From Tetraselmis striata (Eukaryota > Chlorophyta > Chlorodendrophyceae > Chlorodendrales > Chlorodendraceae), in the NCBI GenBank assembly GCA_006384855.1, contig VCJN01003285.1, positions 123,903-187,902 of the forward strand: DNA of 64,000 nt. Reading direction: 5' to 3'. The translations under genes and the position numbers were made by a program. Below are positions 46,899 to 59,400 of this stretch, one piece after another (positions within the stretch are counted from its first letter, which is position 1; each line of letters begins with the position of its first letter). Under the pieces are notes generated by a model, which worked only from the letters and a program-made list of their open reading frames with translations, was not told the origin of the DNA and made no database searches.

Positions 46899-47076
46899 GC
46901 GGTGTGGAAAATGGAAGATGGCATGCTCAATTACGGCTGCTTTTATGTCTGCTCGTGCCGCAACACGCGAAGAGGCATACCGACGGGGTGAACTAACAAC
47001 CCGTGCCGCTATAGCAGCACATGCAGCTAGCACGCGTATAGGAAAGGAGAAAACCATAAAAACCAGTTTAGATCAT
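46899..47076 (+). repeat. Direct repeat flanking a tyrosine-recombinase remnant, right copy
   Basis: This copy pairs with 44501-44676 and ends with AACCAGTTTAGATCAT as the left copy does. Identity is moderate (by eye around 70 to 75 per cent), so the insertion is old. Confidence 0.65.
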
Positions 47077-47844
47077 ACAAGGTCCTGAAATTAACGTCGT
47101 CTATCAAGGTACGAGTATGGCACCGTATGCCACGCGACCCTACCTATACATGCATACCCGGCGATTATTTCTCGCGCGCGGTGTCCCGTCTGAATATGCA
47201 ATCTAATGTATCAAAATTGTATAACGGCTAATATGACGATAATACAACGGCTAATATGGGTATCGTGCTGCACTCCATAGGTCAACATATGCAATGTATA
47301 TAATATATACCCCAGATCACACAGCCTTGAGTAATCTCTAGTGTTAATACCAGCACCCCAACTGAGATAAATGCATGTCAGTGTTTGAAACCCTACGCTT
47401 GCCTCCTGAGGCACGAGGATGATCCCACGATTTAAAATCGATTTGCTTGCAGGCGGGTTTCCCATGCCAGCAACCCATGCTTGGCATGATGCTGCCGCAC
47501 AACAGCGACTGCTAGTTGCGATTATCGTCCGCGGCCCGCCAAGGTACCAGCAGTACTATAACAGGGATACTTACTGCGCTTGGTAGCCGGGCAGCAACTC
47601 GGCAAGGCGGAAGTGGGCGGGCACGCGCGCCCGATATACAGCAGGGTAATATTGGTCGGTGGGTTGTTCCGGCGACCCGCCCGCGCGACGCTCGAGCTGC
47701 ACTAGCCACTTCACACCAGCCGCCAGCAGTCTCACCCCGCACGCTGACCAGACACGCAGCCACCCCGTCCACGCAGTTTCCTGCCGGCAGTTAGCTTAGG
47801 AAGCCCTTCTCACCCTATCTCCCACCTCCACAACCTAGGCAACC
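47077..47844. promoter_or_regulatory. Upstream region of the CCT1 gene
   Basis: AT-richer DNA (47080-47470) gives way to GC-rich sequence before the CCT1 start at 47845. No further gene is visible. The promoter must lie in the last few hundred bases, but I see no defined element. Confidence 0.4.
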
Positions 47845-50800
47845 ATGTTTATGCAACGGCCGCAGGGCGGCGGTGCGGCGCCGGAGAGCGCGCTGCAGAT
47901 CGCCGGCGAGCGCACCAGCGGCGACGATGTGCGGATGCAGAACGTGACCGCCGTTACTGCGGTCGCAAACATCGTTAAGACGTCTCTGGGGCCCGTGGGC
48001 TTGGACAAGGTACGCGACATGCGCGTTGGTGGCTCGCCGGTGGCAGGATTCCCCGTCATATCCCGTCTCCGCTCCGGGCCGGTCTGCCAGGCTGTTGGAT
48101 GCTTTCCTCCGCGTCCCACCACCCGCGTGCTCTGCCGCGGGAAGCATACACTCGTGCTCACAGCGCGCCCTATATAAACCTGGCATGGGCTCGCCTCGCT
48201 GCATCGAGGCATGCTGCGCGGCTACCCCCGCCCGGCTGGTCGCTGACCCAGCCGGGATCTCCTCGCGGCCCTGTACCCACCCACCCGGCGATCTGTGATC
48301 CCTTCATCACCCCTCCCCTCCCCTTTCCGGTGGGCTACAGCAAGTACCCGCCTTCTCCGAAATCTCACATGCGCGGCTTTGATTGACGCTCCACCTGGGC
48401 CTTTGGCACGTACTGTAGATGCTTGTGGACGACATCGGCGATGTTACCATCACCAACGACGGCGCCACCATCCTGAAGCTGCTCGAGGTTGAGCATCCTG
48501 CTGCAAAGGTCCCCCCCTCCCCCTCCTCCCCCCCCCCCCCCCCCCCCTCCCGCATTAGCCTTGCCTTGAAGATCTGCCCCCCTCCCGCGTCCTCCTGTCC
48601 CACTTGCCGCGGTCTCACGCGCAATGCGCTGCCTGCCCGCAGATCCTGGTGGAGCTGGCTGAGCTGCAGGACCAGGAGGTCGGCGATGGCACCACTAGTG
48701 TGGTCATCGTGGCCGCTGAGCTGCTCAAGCGCGCCGGCGAGCTTGTGCGCAACAAAATCCACCCCACCTCCATTATCGCTGGCTACCGCCTGGCCATGCG
48801 CGAGGTGTGGCCGTCAATCAGAGCCTTAAGCACGTCCCTCGCCAGAGCGCAGCGCCTGCAGCTCCTGACTGTCGACTTGTCACTATGGCCCATGCGTTGT
48901 AGCGCAAGTCCAGTGCTGATTTCTTGCCATTTTGCCTCCATCGCCACTGCTCCCAGGCGGTGAAATACATCGAGGGCAACATCGCAATGAGCTCAGACAA
49001 GCTGGGCAAGGATGTGCTCCTCAACGCAGCCAAAACAGCCATGAACTCCAAGATCATTAGTGGCAACGGCGACTTCTTCGCCAAGCTGGTTGTGGAGGCG
49101 GTGCAGAGCGTGCGCTACATCAATGACATGGGCGAGTACAGGTGCCACCCCGCCTCACCCTGCAGCTCCCTGCCACTCCTCCCCCCCCCCCCCCCCCCGC
49201 TTCGGGTTAGCAGCGTGTCGCGCGGGGAAGGTGGTCAGCCTGCTCCACCACTGCCGACAGGTATCCCATCCGGTCAGTCAACATTCTCAAAGCGCATGGT
49301 AAGAGCGCCACGGAGAGCGAGCTTCTCAAGGGGTACGCGCTCAACATGGGCCGCGCTGCGCAGGGCATGCCAACGGTGAGCCCGCCCTCCAGAGAAGCTA
49401 GTTGTGTGCCATGGGTACGCTACGCCCCGTTGTGGTGTCTAGGCATTGAGCTGCTGCTGACCTCTTTTCACCCGCTCCTCTCGCGCCTTACACAGCATAT
49501 CAAGGGCGCCAAGATCGCTTGCCTGGACATGAACCTGCAGAAGTCCAGGATGATGCTTGGCGTGCAGGTGCAGCTCCCCCGCTGATATCGCTAGCATTGA
49601 ATTTCTGAACCGACCCATGGCGCTGCTAGTTCCTCTCCTCACCTCAGTCACCTACTCCACTTTTACCCACCATATGTGCCCCGCTGTCACCAGCTGTACC
49701 TCTCTCTTCCCCCCCCCCCCCCCCCCCCCCCAACCACCTACACCCTTCAATTCATTTTATAGTGATGTGCACTACCTCTGTCCAACCTGCCCGCCCCGTG
49801 ACCCACAAGTCGTTGGTGAAGCATGCAAGCTCTCGCCCCCCCTCCACTCATCCTTGCCTGCCCCGAACAGGTGCTGGTGACAGATCCCGCAGAGCTGGAG
49901 CGCATCCGCGACCGTGAGAGCGACATCACCAAGGAGCGCATCCAGAAGGTGCTGGCATCGGGCGCCAACGTGGTGCTGACTACCAAGGGCATTGACGACA
50001 TGAGCCTGAAGTACTTTGTGGAGGGGGGCGTGATTGCGTGCCGGCGCGTCCCCAAGGAAGACCTGCGCCGCATTGCCAAGAGCAGCGGCGCCACAGTGGT
50101 TACCACGCTCGCGGACATGGAGGGCAACGAGGCCTTTGACACCGCGTTCCTGGGGCATGCGGAGGAGGTGGTGGAGCAGCGCGTGTGTGATGACGACATG
50201 ATCCTCATCCGCGGCTGCAAGACCACGCGCTCGTCGACGCTGCTGCTGCGCGGCGCCAACGACTACCTGCTGGACGAGATGGACCGCTCGCTGCATGACG
50301 CCATGTGCATCGTGCAGAAGGTGCTAGAGAGCGGGCGGCTCGTGCCGGGCGGCGGCGCCGTCGAGGCTGCGCTCTCCATCTACCTTGAGAACTTTGCCAC
50401 TACGCTTGGCTCCCGCGAGCAGCTCGCCATCGCCGAGTTTGCAGATGCGCTGCTGGTTATCCCCAAGACGCTTGCAGTCAATGCTGCCAAGGACGCGACA
50501 GAGCTGGTCGCAAAGCTGCGCGCGTACCACTTCACCTCGCAGGCCAAGGAGGGCAAGGGGCATCTCGCGCACTATGGGCTCGACCTGTACAACGGTGCGC
50601 CCCTGCCACGATGAACCAGCCCAGCCGCCTCTGCCCCTGTGCAATATCGTGAACTGGCTGGGAGAGGAAAGCGGTGTGGCTGGCAAAGGAAAGGGATGCC
50701 CCTGGGAGGCTCAGAGGTTATGCGTCAATTTGTGGCTGTGGATGCGTCTGTGTGGTGGCTGAGCGCCGATGGGCTCAGGGAGAGGAGCAGGAGGGGCGAG

Positions 50801-51426
50801 GGTGGGGGCAAGCGCTACAGGGAGCTCGGACTACTCCCAACCACCGACCACCCACTGTGTTTGCTCTGCTTATGTGAGGACAAGCAGTGGCTTAGAGCGT
50901 CCATAAAGCCATTACATTCTGCCCGAAACTCTGCCATGTGTGTGTGTGTGTGTGTGTGTCTCCTGGCATATATGTTTGTCCATCTCTGTCCGTATGTGTG
51001 TCAACCTCTGTATTTGCACAGTATTTCCAGGTGCTGTGGTATGAATGTCGTGGTGGAAACGATGAGTGAGCTAAGGATGGGTTCATTTTGGTTTGGGATT
51101 GGTGCTTCTCAATTTTGAGCGATTTAGCCAGTTGCATGTTATGGCAACATACAGCCCTCACTCGACATACTGTAGGTGCGCCGGAAGGGGTTGTTGGACG
51201 TACTTGGGGACATTTGATTATGCATGGGGGCGGGTTTGGAATGAAGGACAATGCACTGAGTGGGTCTGGTGCCCACACAGGTGCGATCGTCAACAACGTT
51301 GAGAAGGGTGTGCTGGAGTCGGCCACCAGCAAGGTCAAGTCGTTGCAGTTCGCGACCGAGGCAGCCCTCACCATCCTGCGCATTGACGACCTCATCAAGC
51401 TGTACCCGGAGGAGGAGGAGGGCTAG
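47845..51426 (+). CDS. CCT1: T-complex protein 1 subunit alpha (CCT1, chaperonin TRiC)
   Basis: This is one of eight paralogous subunits of the cytosolic group II chaperonin that folds actin, tubulin and other proteins with ATP. I model eight exons: 47845-48009, 48419-48508, 48643-48804, 48957-49141, 49261-49375, 49496-49567, 49871-50594 and 51281-51426 (1659 nt, 552 aa), with phase kept. Chaperonin motifs are [49 protein letters not shown] (GDGTT ATP-binding loop), and [12 protein letters not shown] near the C-terminus. Alpha-subunit traits are [38 protein letters not shown] and [20 protein letters not shown]. The length is normal for CCT1. Exon 7 (724 nt) is by far the longest. Three introns hold poly-C tracts (48524 on, 49181 on, 49709 on). 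A TGTAA is 68 bp past the stop, and the next gene converges on it. Confidence 0.97.
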
Positions 51427-51493
51427 GCATGCCTCACGGAAAAGAGGAGGGCATGGGGCGCCCAATTGGGTAGGGGATGCAGGCCGGGAAGCA

Positions 51494-51537
51494 TGTAACT
51501 ATCGGGATATCCGACAGTGCCACATCGGCTGCTTACA
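51494..51537. promoter_or_regulatory. Back-to-back TGTAA polyadenylation signals of convergent genes
   Basis: A plus-strand TGTAA at 51494-51498 serves CCT1 by position, and a minus-strand TGTAA at 51537-51533 serves the lumen-protein gene. The two 3' ends meet within a 206-bp gap, so the transcripts may overlap slightly. Confidence 0.5.
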
Positions 51538-51632
51538 TAACACACGCTGCTGCGCGTGCCTTTTGACCCTGTCTGTTGTCAGCGCTGCCGATGCGGCGAT
51601 CGGTAGTGTCCAGGTGGGTAATCTCGAGTTTG

Positions 51633-52880
51633 TCAGGCACCCTCTCGCAGCTGCTCGATCGGCGGCGCTGGCGGGGCGCCAAAGCTGGGGAAGAAGCAGG
51701 AGGCAAAGGCGTCCAGCGCGGAGATGTCCCATGTCTCGAAGTGCTGGTAGATGAGGCCGTCGTCGTTGATGAAGTAGCTGCAAGTTGGATGAATGGGGCA
51801 CAGCGGATGTGGGGTGGTCAGCTGTCGACTCACCTCAGCCTCGCGAAATGTCTCATGTTCCACCAAATCATTGGGAACGGTGCGCCCCTCACCGTGTGGT
51901 GCCGGTATACGGCTTGATGGCAAGGCCGCCCACGCGCAGGACACCCTCCAGCCTCCACCGGAGCACCAGGGTGTGGGGGTCCTCCACCTGCCCCGGCACA
52001 GAGGGCAAGCCTGTCAGATCCATGGGGCAGAGGCTGGTAGATGTTGATGGGGGTACTCATAGGGCAAGCGGTGGATAGCCAACCTCTAGCGAAATGAGGT
52101 CCGCCCGGCTCGCGGCAGGGTCAAACAGCGCCGCCACTGCGGAGGTATAGCGCTCTACGCCAGCCACGGTGGTGGTGGGGTCGATGAAAATGCAGTCGTC
52201 TTTGAAGGCGCTCCGCGTGAGCTTCCCTGTCACGTAGTATTGACCCTGCAGCGTGGGCCAGGAGGTGAGGTGATGCCCGTGTCTCCAGGGAGGCAGCAGA
52301 TGCCGCTCTGTCTACGCAACGCCTTCTGTCTGCCCCCCAATGTGTCGTATTCCGTTCTGACTATCTGCTTCGCCAACCCTGAAATGGCATGGCTTGTGAC
52401 ATAGACTAGCGGCCGCCGCCATTGGTGGGCCGCAGCAAGCGCACCTCCACAAAGTCGCGCTCAATTGTCTTCTTAATGGCCTCTAGGTCCACCTCCCCTG
52501 CAATGACAGGCATTAGGGGGATGTCACGCCCTGGTGAGCCCGGAGGGCGCTCTGTCAGGACTCTGTCAGGACTTCGGCCGGCAGGCACTGGACAGGCGCT
52601 CACCCGCTACCGCCGCAGGCAGCTTGCGAGACAGCCCGACCGCGCCCGCCGCGAGGAGAATCGCCACGCTACGCCGACCGATCGAAATGCCCGACGCCGC
52701 TACCGCTACGCCGGCAGGCGTGCAGTCCACGGCGCCGTGACCTGTCGCCGCGCACTGGAACCGAGCCACCGCCAGCGTAGCGGGGACGTTGCGCCGGCCG
52801 CATGCCACGGGGCGTCGGAGGGTGGTTGCCCTGGGGCAGCATGCACTGGGAGACCGCGAAGGTGCAAACCCGATCATCAT
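51633..52880 (-). CDS. Predicted thylakoid-lumen protein with an NTF2-like (DUF2358-type) domain
   Basis: I model five exons: 52880-52604, 52497-52445, 52245-52084, 51987-51893 and 51777-51633 (732 nt, 243 aa), with consistent phase. The N-terminus has a plastid transit region (MMIGFAPSRSPSACCPR), then a twin-arginine hydrophobic segment GRRSVAILLAAGAVGL ending in AVAG. This is a typical bipartite signal for Tat import into the thylakoid lumen. The mature part has DLEAIKKTIERDFVE, GQYYVTGKLTRSAFKDDCIF then IDPTTTVAGVERY, LVLRWRLEGVL, AIKPYTGTTRYFINDDGLIY and HFETWDISALDAF. This matches the cone-shaped NTF2/SnoaL-like fold found in several chloroplast proteins of unknown function. No catalytic role can be read. 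The start ATG is chosen because it begins a plausible transit peptide; the next ATG is one codon on. Confidence 0.8.
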
Positions 52881-53456
52881 AAACACCAGCGGATTCAGCA
52901 ACGAGGGGTCGACTTGACTTTGCAGAGAACTATGACGCTCAGCAGTGCTCCACGCAGAATGCACTTCACTCCTGCTGACCCCTCTGTCATCCGTAGTCCG
53001 GGTGGCGGCGACCATGTCACCATGGCGGGCTGAGCTAGTAGCGATCGTCCACGACGCGATGCTGAGACCTACAAGATAGACGCATTATTTTGTCTGTCGA
53101 GCGATGCCGCGCTATAGCGATGCCGCGCTATAGCTGATGTATAAGAATACGAAATCGCGCGCTGCGCGCGCCTTTTCCTATTGACGACCGCATTTTCAAA
53201 TTTCGTCCAGGACAGCCGCGCCCACCCCTCCCCGTGGCCACGCGTCATCGCTCCACAAGCTCCGCCGATTGGTCGGCCAGACGGCCACTGACCCGCCCGG
53301 GTACCCGGCGACGCGCCCCCACTTCCCTCCGCTCTCCTCCACGAAGGGGCCAACGCACCTCGGGCCAGACCCCCAACAGTAGCTCGTCAGGCCACTCCCC
53401 CTATCCCCGACTCCCACTGCTGATTGCGTCTGGAATCCACAGCGGCGGCCGACAGC
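52881..53456. promoter_or_regulatory. Shared upstream region of the lumen-protein and FANCI genes
   Basis: These 576 bp separate two divergent start codons. A tandem pair of GATGCCGCGCTATAGC lies near 53102-53132. No other gene is seen. Confidence 0.45.
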
Positions 53457-56400
53457 ATGAGCGCGCTGCTAGAGCTGGCGCGCCGCGCCAACGCGGATTC
53501 GGTAGCCATGGCGGAGCTGCGGCGTGCCGTGCTGGTGCCCGACATCTCGCAGCTCCTGGAGGACCTTCGGGCGGCGGTGGAGCAGGACCCGCGCAGCCTG
53601 AAGGCGCCTCCCCCCCCCTCCCCCCCCCCCGCCTTCTGCCCCCTCCCGCCGATTTCCACCCCCGAGGCACTCCACTGCAGTCGACACCGCTCACCTGAAG
53701 CCTCACAGTGGCGCTGCCCCCGCTGCGAGCAGGGCCATCTGTGCGCCGTCTTCCTGGCGCTGCAGGCCGCCGCCAGTGACAGCGAGGCCACGCGGCAGCA
53801 GTGCAGCGAGCGGCGACTCGACGTCATCTGCGCCGCGCTACCCTGGACAGCAGGCCTGTCGGAGCGCGATGCCGGCGTGCCAGAGCTGCTGACCGAGCTG
53901 GACCTCGCGCCCGTGGAGGCGCTGCCGGAGGCGAGCCCAGCCGCATCATACCCCACTCCCCCACGCAGCATCAAGCGGCTCGCCTTGTCAGCGTTGCTGC
54001 GGCGACAACGTGTCGATGCACCCGCAACTGGGCACGCCTCACCAGCGAGTGCCCGCCACTTTGCAGGTGATCGCAGCCATCATGACAGAGTTTCAGCGCC
54101 GCGGGGTGGAGGGGCTCAACGCACTGGAGCTGCTGCCCAAGTGTCTCCATCTTGTTCAGGCGGCGGACACCGTTGCCCCGGAAGGTGGCTCTGCCCCCCA
54201 ACCCCGCCCATCCTCAGTTTCAAGCCTGCTGCAGCCCAACTCCAACCCTGTTCGCAGCGCGCGCTTTCGACCCATCTCCTACCCCCCTGACCTCCACCCC
54301 CGTTCTGCCTCCACCGCCCCCCCCCCCCCCCCCCCCACATACCCAAGTTGGTTCCCCCATAGCGGCGGGCGCGTACGTGGACCACATTCTGGAGCAGGTG
54401 CTTGGCATGGGATGGCCGGCGGGCGGTGTGGCACGCGTGGTGAAGATCCTGCGGGACATAGCGATGGCGCCCAGGCTGCGGATGGAGGTCGCCAACAAGG
54501 TGCTCCTTGCCACGGTCTTCCGCGGGATGAGGATACGGGGACGGGTTGGCTGCTGCTGTGAGGCCTTGCCCGTCGCTGGCGGGCTTGGCGTTGGCGCACG
54601 TATATGCCACCCAGCAGATGGTGGAGCACATGGGGCGCCAGGCGGCCCGCAGGCGCTAGCTGCACGTGGCGTGGCGATGCGTTCATGCCTGCCTGGACCC
54701 TTGCACCGCCGAAAGGGTTTCAACTGATGCAAACGGCCATTGCTGCTCACAGGCCCTGCGCCACTGCCGAGAGGAAAAGGCTCAGGAGCTGCCGGCGCTC
54801 ACGTACCAGCTGCTGCTGCTGCCCAGCAAGGGCGGGAAGGGCACCGTCCTCAAGGTGGGGCGGCCGCCTTGCTCGTGGCCCCCCTGTCAAATGCAACCGC
54901 CCGGAAAGTGATTGACGTGGTGCTGCGCCGGGCGTCGGGTGGCAGGGCCTCGTCGAGGAGGTGTCCCGGCGCGAGGAGAAACTGCGCGGCAGGGCGGATG
55001 CCGACTTTAAGGTGCGACCTTGGCGTTGCACCGCGGGCAGCTTGGAGAGAATGTCGGCAAGCAGCAGCGTGTCTGAGCGCGGCGGCATGACACTGCAGAT
55101 GATGCTGGAGGTGGAGGGCACGCTGCTGCTGCACATCAATGCCGCCTGCAAGCAGGACAGCGCGCTTTTCCTGGTACCCCCCGCCCTTTCTCAGACCTTC
55201 ATGTGCAACTAGGAAGATGCCACATGGTTTATGGACAGGGACTCACCAACTTGGTCTGCTGCCCGGCTTCCCTTCCCTAACTGCAATACTGAACCAGGAG
55301 CTGGCCAAGCTGCTGAAGACAGAGCCGTTGCCGCCAAGCGCGTTCTTTGTTGCGGTGGTTCTTGCCGCGGCGCGCATTCCCAGCTTAGAGAAGGACGCGC
55401 TGGACCTCCTGCGAACCGCCGTCACTCAGGTGAGCCTCAGCCTGAAACACCTGTGGCTTCCAGCTCCATCATTGTTTCAGGGATGCCAACCCACCTGTCG
55501 CACACGAGCATTCCCTGCGGCCAGCTGCGCCCAGTGCATGCCGCCAGCGTGCACCCCTGAACGACCATCGTTCACCTGGCAATAAGGTCCATCCTCCTTT
55601 GAACCCCATCACCCAGGGCCCACCTCCCCGCCCCGCAGAGCCGGGCACCTGCGTGCACACTCAAACATGGCATCCACCGCGCCCCTCTCACGCGCCCCTC
55701 CCCCCCCTCGGAGCGCAGGCCTTCGTTGACGAGGAGCGCGTGGCTGCCTCCGCCTGGGTCTGCGCCTTGAAGCAGCTGCCGCAGCGAACGCGGGGGAAGC
55801 GGATGGTCCAGGCGCTGCACCTTGCCCTGGAGAACGCCGGCTACGGGTAACCCCCCCCCCCCCCCCCCCCCCCAACCCTTAAAACACATATAGCTTGCTT
55901 CATTAATAGGAATCGCCGACCGTCCAAGAAGATATTTCCAAGATACGATATGCTCTTTGCCACCCAACAGTGTATGAAGAGCAAGTTGAGGAAGTGCCTC
56001 TGATGTTAAGAAATTGCCTGTGGGCAACCTGAGATTGTCTTATGTCTGGGTTCAAATAGGTACGTTGGCACTCGCGGTGTAAACAGGAATTTAAACAAGA
56101 CTATGTACGCGGGCAAGGTTAAGCTACCGCTCGCAGCGTCCTACCAGTTGGCCCTCTGTGTGTTTGTGAAGCGCCATGACGGCCCGCTGGCGTGCGCTCA
56201 GGTGGGAGCTGGTGGTACCGAGCTTTGTGAAGCTGGGCACGGTGCTCATCGACCGCGCCGGTGCAAAAGCCAGCATCGCCGCAGCAAGCGCAGAGGCAGC
56301 CGAGCTGGGGCCTGCCGGCGCCCACCTGGCGGCGGGGACCTGTCCTGCGCCCACACGAGTTGCTGCCCTGGGGATCAGCCTCCTCCAGGTCTAGCCCCCC

Positions 56401-59400
56401 CCCGCCTCCCCCCCCCCCCCCCCCCCCCCGCCCCGCCCCCACCTCCTCCCCCCTCCGTTCACCCCGAAGGGGGAAACCCCCTTGTTGGCAGCATCGAATC
56501 TTACAGTGTACCCGTGCCCCCGCCCCATTCCTTGGCACTCTCAGGAGTGCTTCCGGACGCATGTCATTTCACAATCAGAGATCCTATCGCAGTGCCAGGT
56601 GGAGTTGCCCCAGCCCCCCCCTCTGTAAGGGCAGCCCCCAGCTGTTCCTGCAGATACCGCGGCCTCGAACCCTGCATGTGCGCTGGGATCTGAGTGAGCG
56701 GTGTTGCCCTGGGCTGTGCCCCTCGGCAGGCACACCTAGTGGGCGGCAAGGACGCCATGCAGGGGCTGCCCTACATCCGCGTGCTGGCCGGGGCCGTGCG
56801 CATCGCGCCGGAGATGCTGGGCGACCATGCGGCCGCACTAAAGGTGCTCGCGCCTGCCTGGCCACCGGCGCTGCCTCCATGCTGCCTCCACTATGGATGT
56901 GTGTTGCGGGAGAGGGCGCAGGGTGACAATTGCTGCGCTGCGCTGCTGTGTGCGTCACGGCGCAGGACTGCCTGGAGATGCTGCACTTCCTGCCATCCAG
57001 CCTGGGCTTTGCGCTGATGCTGGCACTCTGGCCGCTGGCGCAGCTGCGGCGCGACTTTTGGGACCACTCCGTCATCATCCTGCGCAAAGCCATGTTCAGC
57101 AAAGAGGTCGGCCGCCTCCGGCACCCCCCCCCCCCCCCCCCCCCTCCCCCTCTCCCCCCCCCCTCTTGCCCTCTGCCATTTCCTTGTCACCTCACCACCC
57201 TCTGCCTACCGCGCAGCCACCCTGCACGGCTGCAATGACTCGGTGCTGAGCCCTTTTGTCCTTTAACTTCACTGACTGGCCAGGTGGGCAGCCGCCTCAT
57301 TGCCGCGCGCGGCTTCCTGCACATGATGGTGCAAGACCTGAAGGCGCCAGCCCCATGGAGCGGGGCAGACGCCAGCCTGTCTGCCTCGAGCAGCAGCCAG
57401 CTCAGCCTGAGTCAGATGCAGGTTGGAGTGCATGCAGCTGCCCCCCGCGGCCAACCCCCTCTGCCTTTTGGGTTGGGGGTTCGGCGGCGGCCGTTGAGTT
57501 GCTTGTATCTGTGCCCTTGCAGGCCTTTTCAAGCGGGAACGGCCCGCAGGGGCTGCTGACAGAGCTGCGCGGCTTCCTCAGGCGCTGCCTTGCGCAGCAG
57601 GTAGGCCCAGCTGCCCACACAGCCTGCCGCACCACGGTGTTTCCTGCGGCAAAGTAGGGTCGTCGAGCAACTTCAGCTGGGTGTGACCCCTGTGGTTGCA
57701 TGCGCAGGCATGCATCCGGCAAGTGGTGTATGAAGGGCTGGCCAAGCTGGTACTGACCGACCCCGCGGCGCTGGAGCCGGTGCTGGAGCTGCTGCTGCCG
57801 CAGTTCTGCAAGTTTTACGAGGTGGGACTCACCCGACCCAATCCACCCATCTCTGTATCCGCCCGTTTCCTTGACATCTTTTCCAGTTTCTTCTTCTGCG
57901 CCGCAGGCATCGCCATTGCCATGTATCTGTATGTGTGTGCTTTTGAGTGCATGCATGCATGCATGCATGCTTGTTCACCACTCCACCGTCCTTGTCCTTT
58001 TACTTCTATTCACTACTCGAGTGACCATTTCCCCCGCACCGCACCACGCTCTGCCCCCGCGTGGCTGCCTGAGCAGCCCGCTCCGCGCCGCTGTTGCGGC
58101 AGGCGGACGAGAACCTGTCGGCGCCACTCAAGCTGGACACGTGCGTGGCGCTCCGCAGCGGCAGCTCTGCACGCCTGGTGGAGCCGCTGGCCCACCAGAT
58201 CGCGTGCCTCCGCCAGCTCCTGTCCATGCACGGAGACGGCCGTGCTTTGGCTGCTGATTCCCTGGGCGAAGACACGGAGCTGACCACGATCGGCCTGGGG
58301 GACGACATCAGCCCAAGCCAGCAGGCTCGGCAGCCAGGTGGGCGGCTCGCCATCCCGCTGCTGTGCCTCAGCACAACTGGCCGGCGATCGGGCCAAGGGG
58401 ATGCCGGGGAAGTAGTGTGGACGGGGCAGCATTGGCCTTATCTCGCTCCCCGAAGCATGGGCTCCGCGCGCTGCTTCCTCATGGTCACTACTGCTGTCTC
58501 AACTATTGATCATATTCAACTGCCCGACAATGCGGTTTCGTTGTGCATCGAGTAGGTATCCGTACTAGCATAATGTAGTACCTTATTTGATGGCGGAATG
58601 ATGGACTTGACATTGGCCATACACACATACGTATGCCATTGCATGTGGATGGGATGGCCATGTCAGCATGCCTAATAAATACCGGAAGCGTCAAAATACT
58701 CGTAACCTGTCACAGTCCTGTATGTCCTCCGGAATTGTGATGCGCCCCCCCCCCCCCCACCCCCCTCCCCCCTTCCCCTGTTTGCCTCTGTCATGCTGAA
58801 TATAAGCATATCGTAGGAACCATGGCTGTCAACAAGCCTGCCTTTGCCTTCATGCTACCACGGCAACGATTTCCATCATGTTGCCTCTGCTTAGCATGTT
58901 GCCGGTCCGTGCCCGTGACGGCCCCCGCGCAGGCCACGTCCTGCTGCCGATGTTTCTGGCGATGAAGCGCCGGCTGCTGGACGCCGAGCTGGAGCACTTC
59001 GAGCTGGACATCAGCCGGGAGTTTGGCCTGGACAGCGCGGAGGGGCGCGCCCACCTCGCGATCGCGGACTGCCTGCTGGGCACTCTGGAGGTTGTGATGG
59101 AGGACATCACCGCGGCCGCCATGGGCGCGGAGGGCGGCACCCTGGCGGCGCTGGCAGACGACATGGGCAAGGCCTTCGAGCTTCACAGCCGGCTGTTCAA
59201 CCTTGCGGCAGAGCGTGGAGGGAAGGGCGCCAGCGGCGCCAGGCTCCCTCTCAATGGTGCGGCCAGCGGCTGCTGCAGCGTGAGCGGCCTGCGGGGCGCT
59301 GAGTGTGAGGTGGGGCAGGGGTTGGCGGTGGAGGCGGGCGTTGACTCCACGCGTGAGCTGCGGGTGATTGTCTGACGATCCTGCGTGCGGTAGTGAATTC

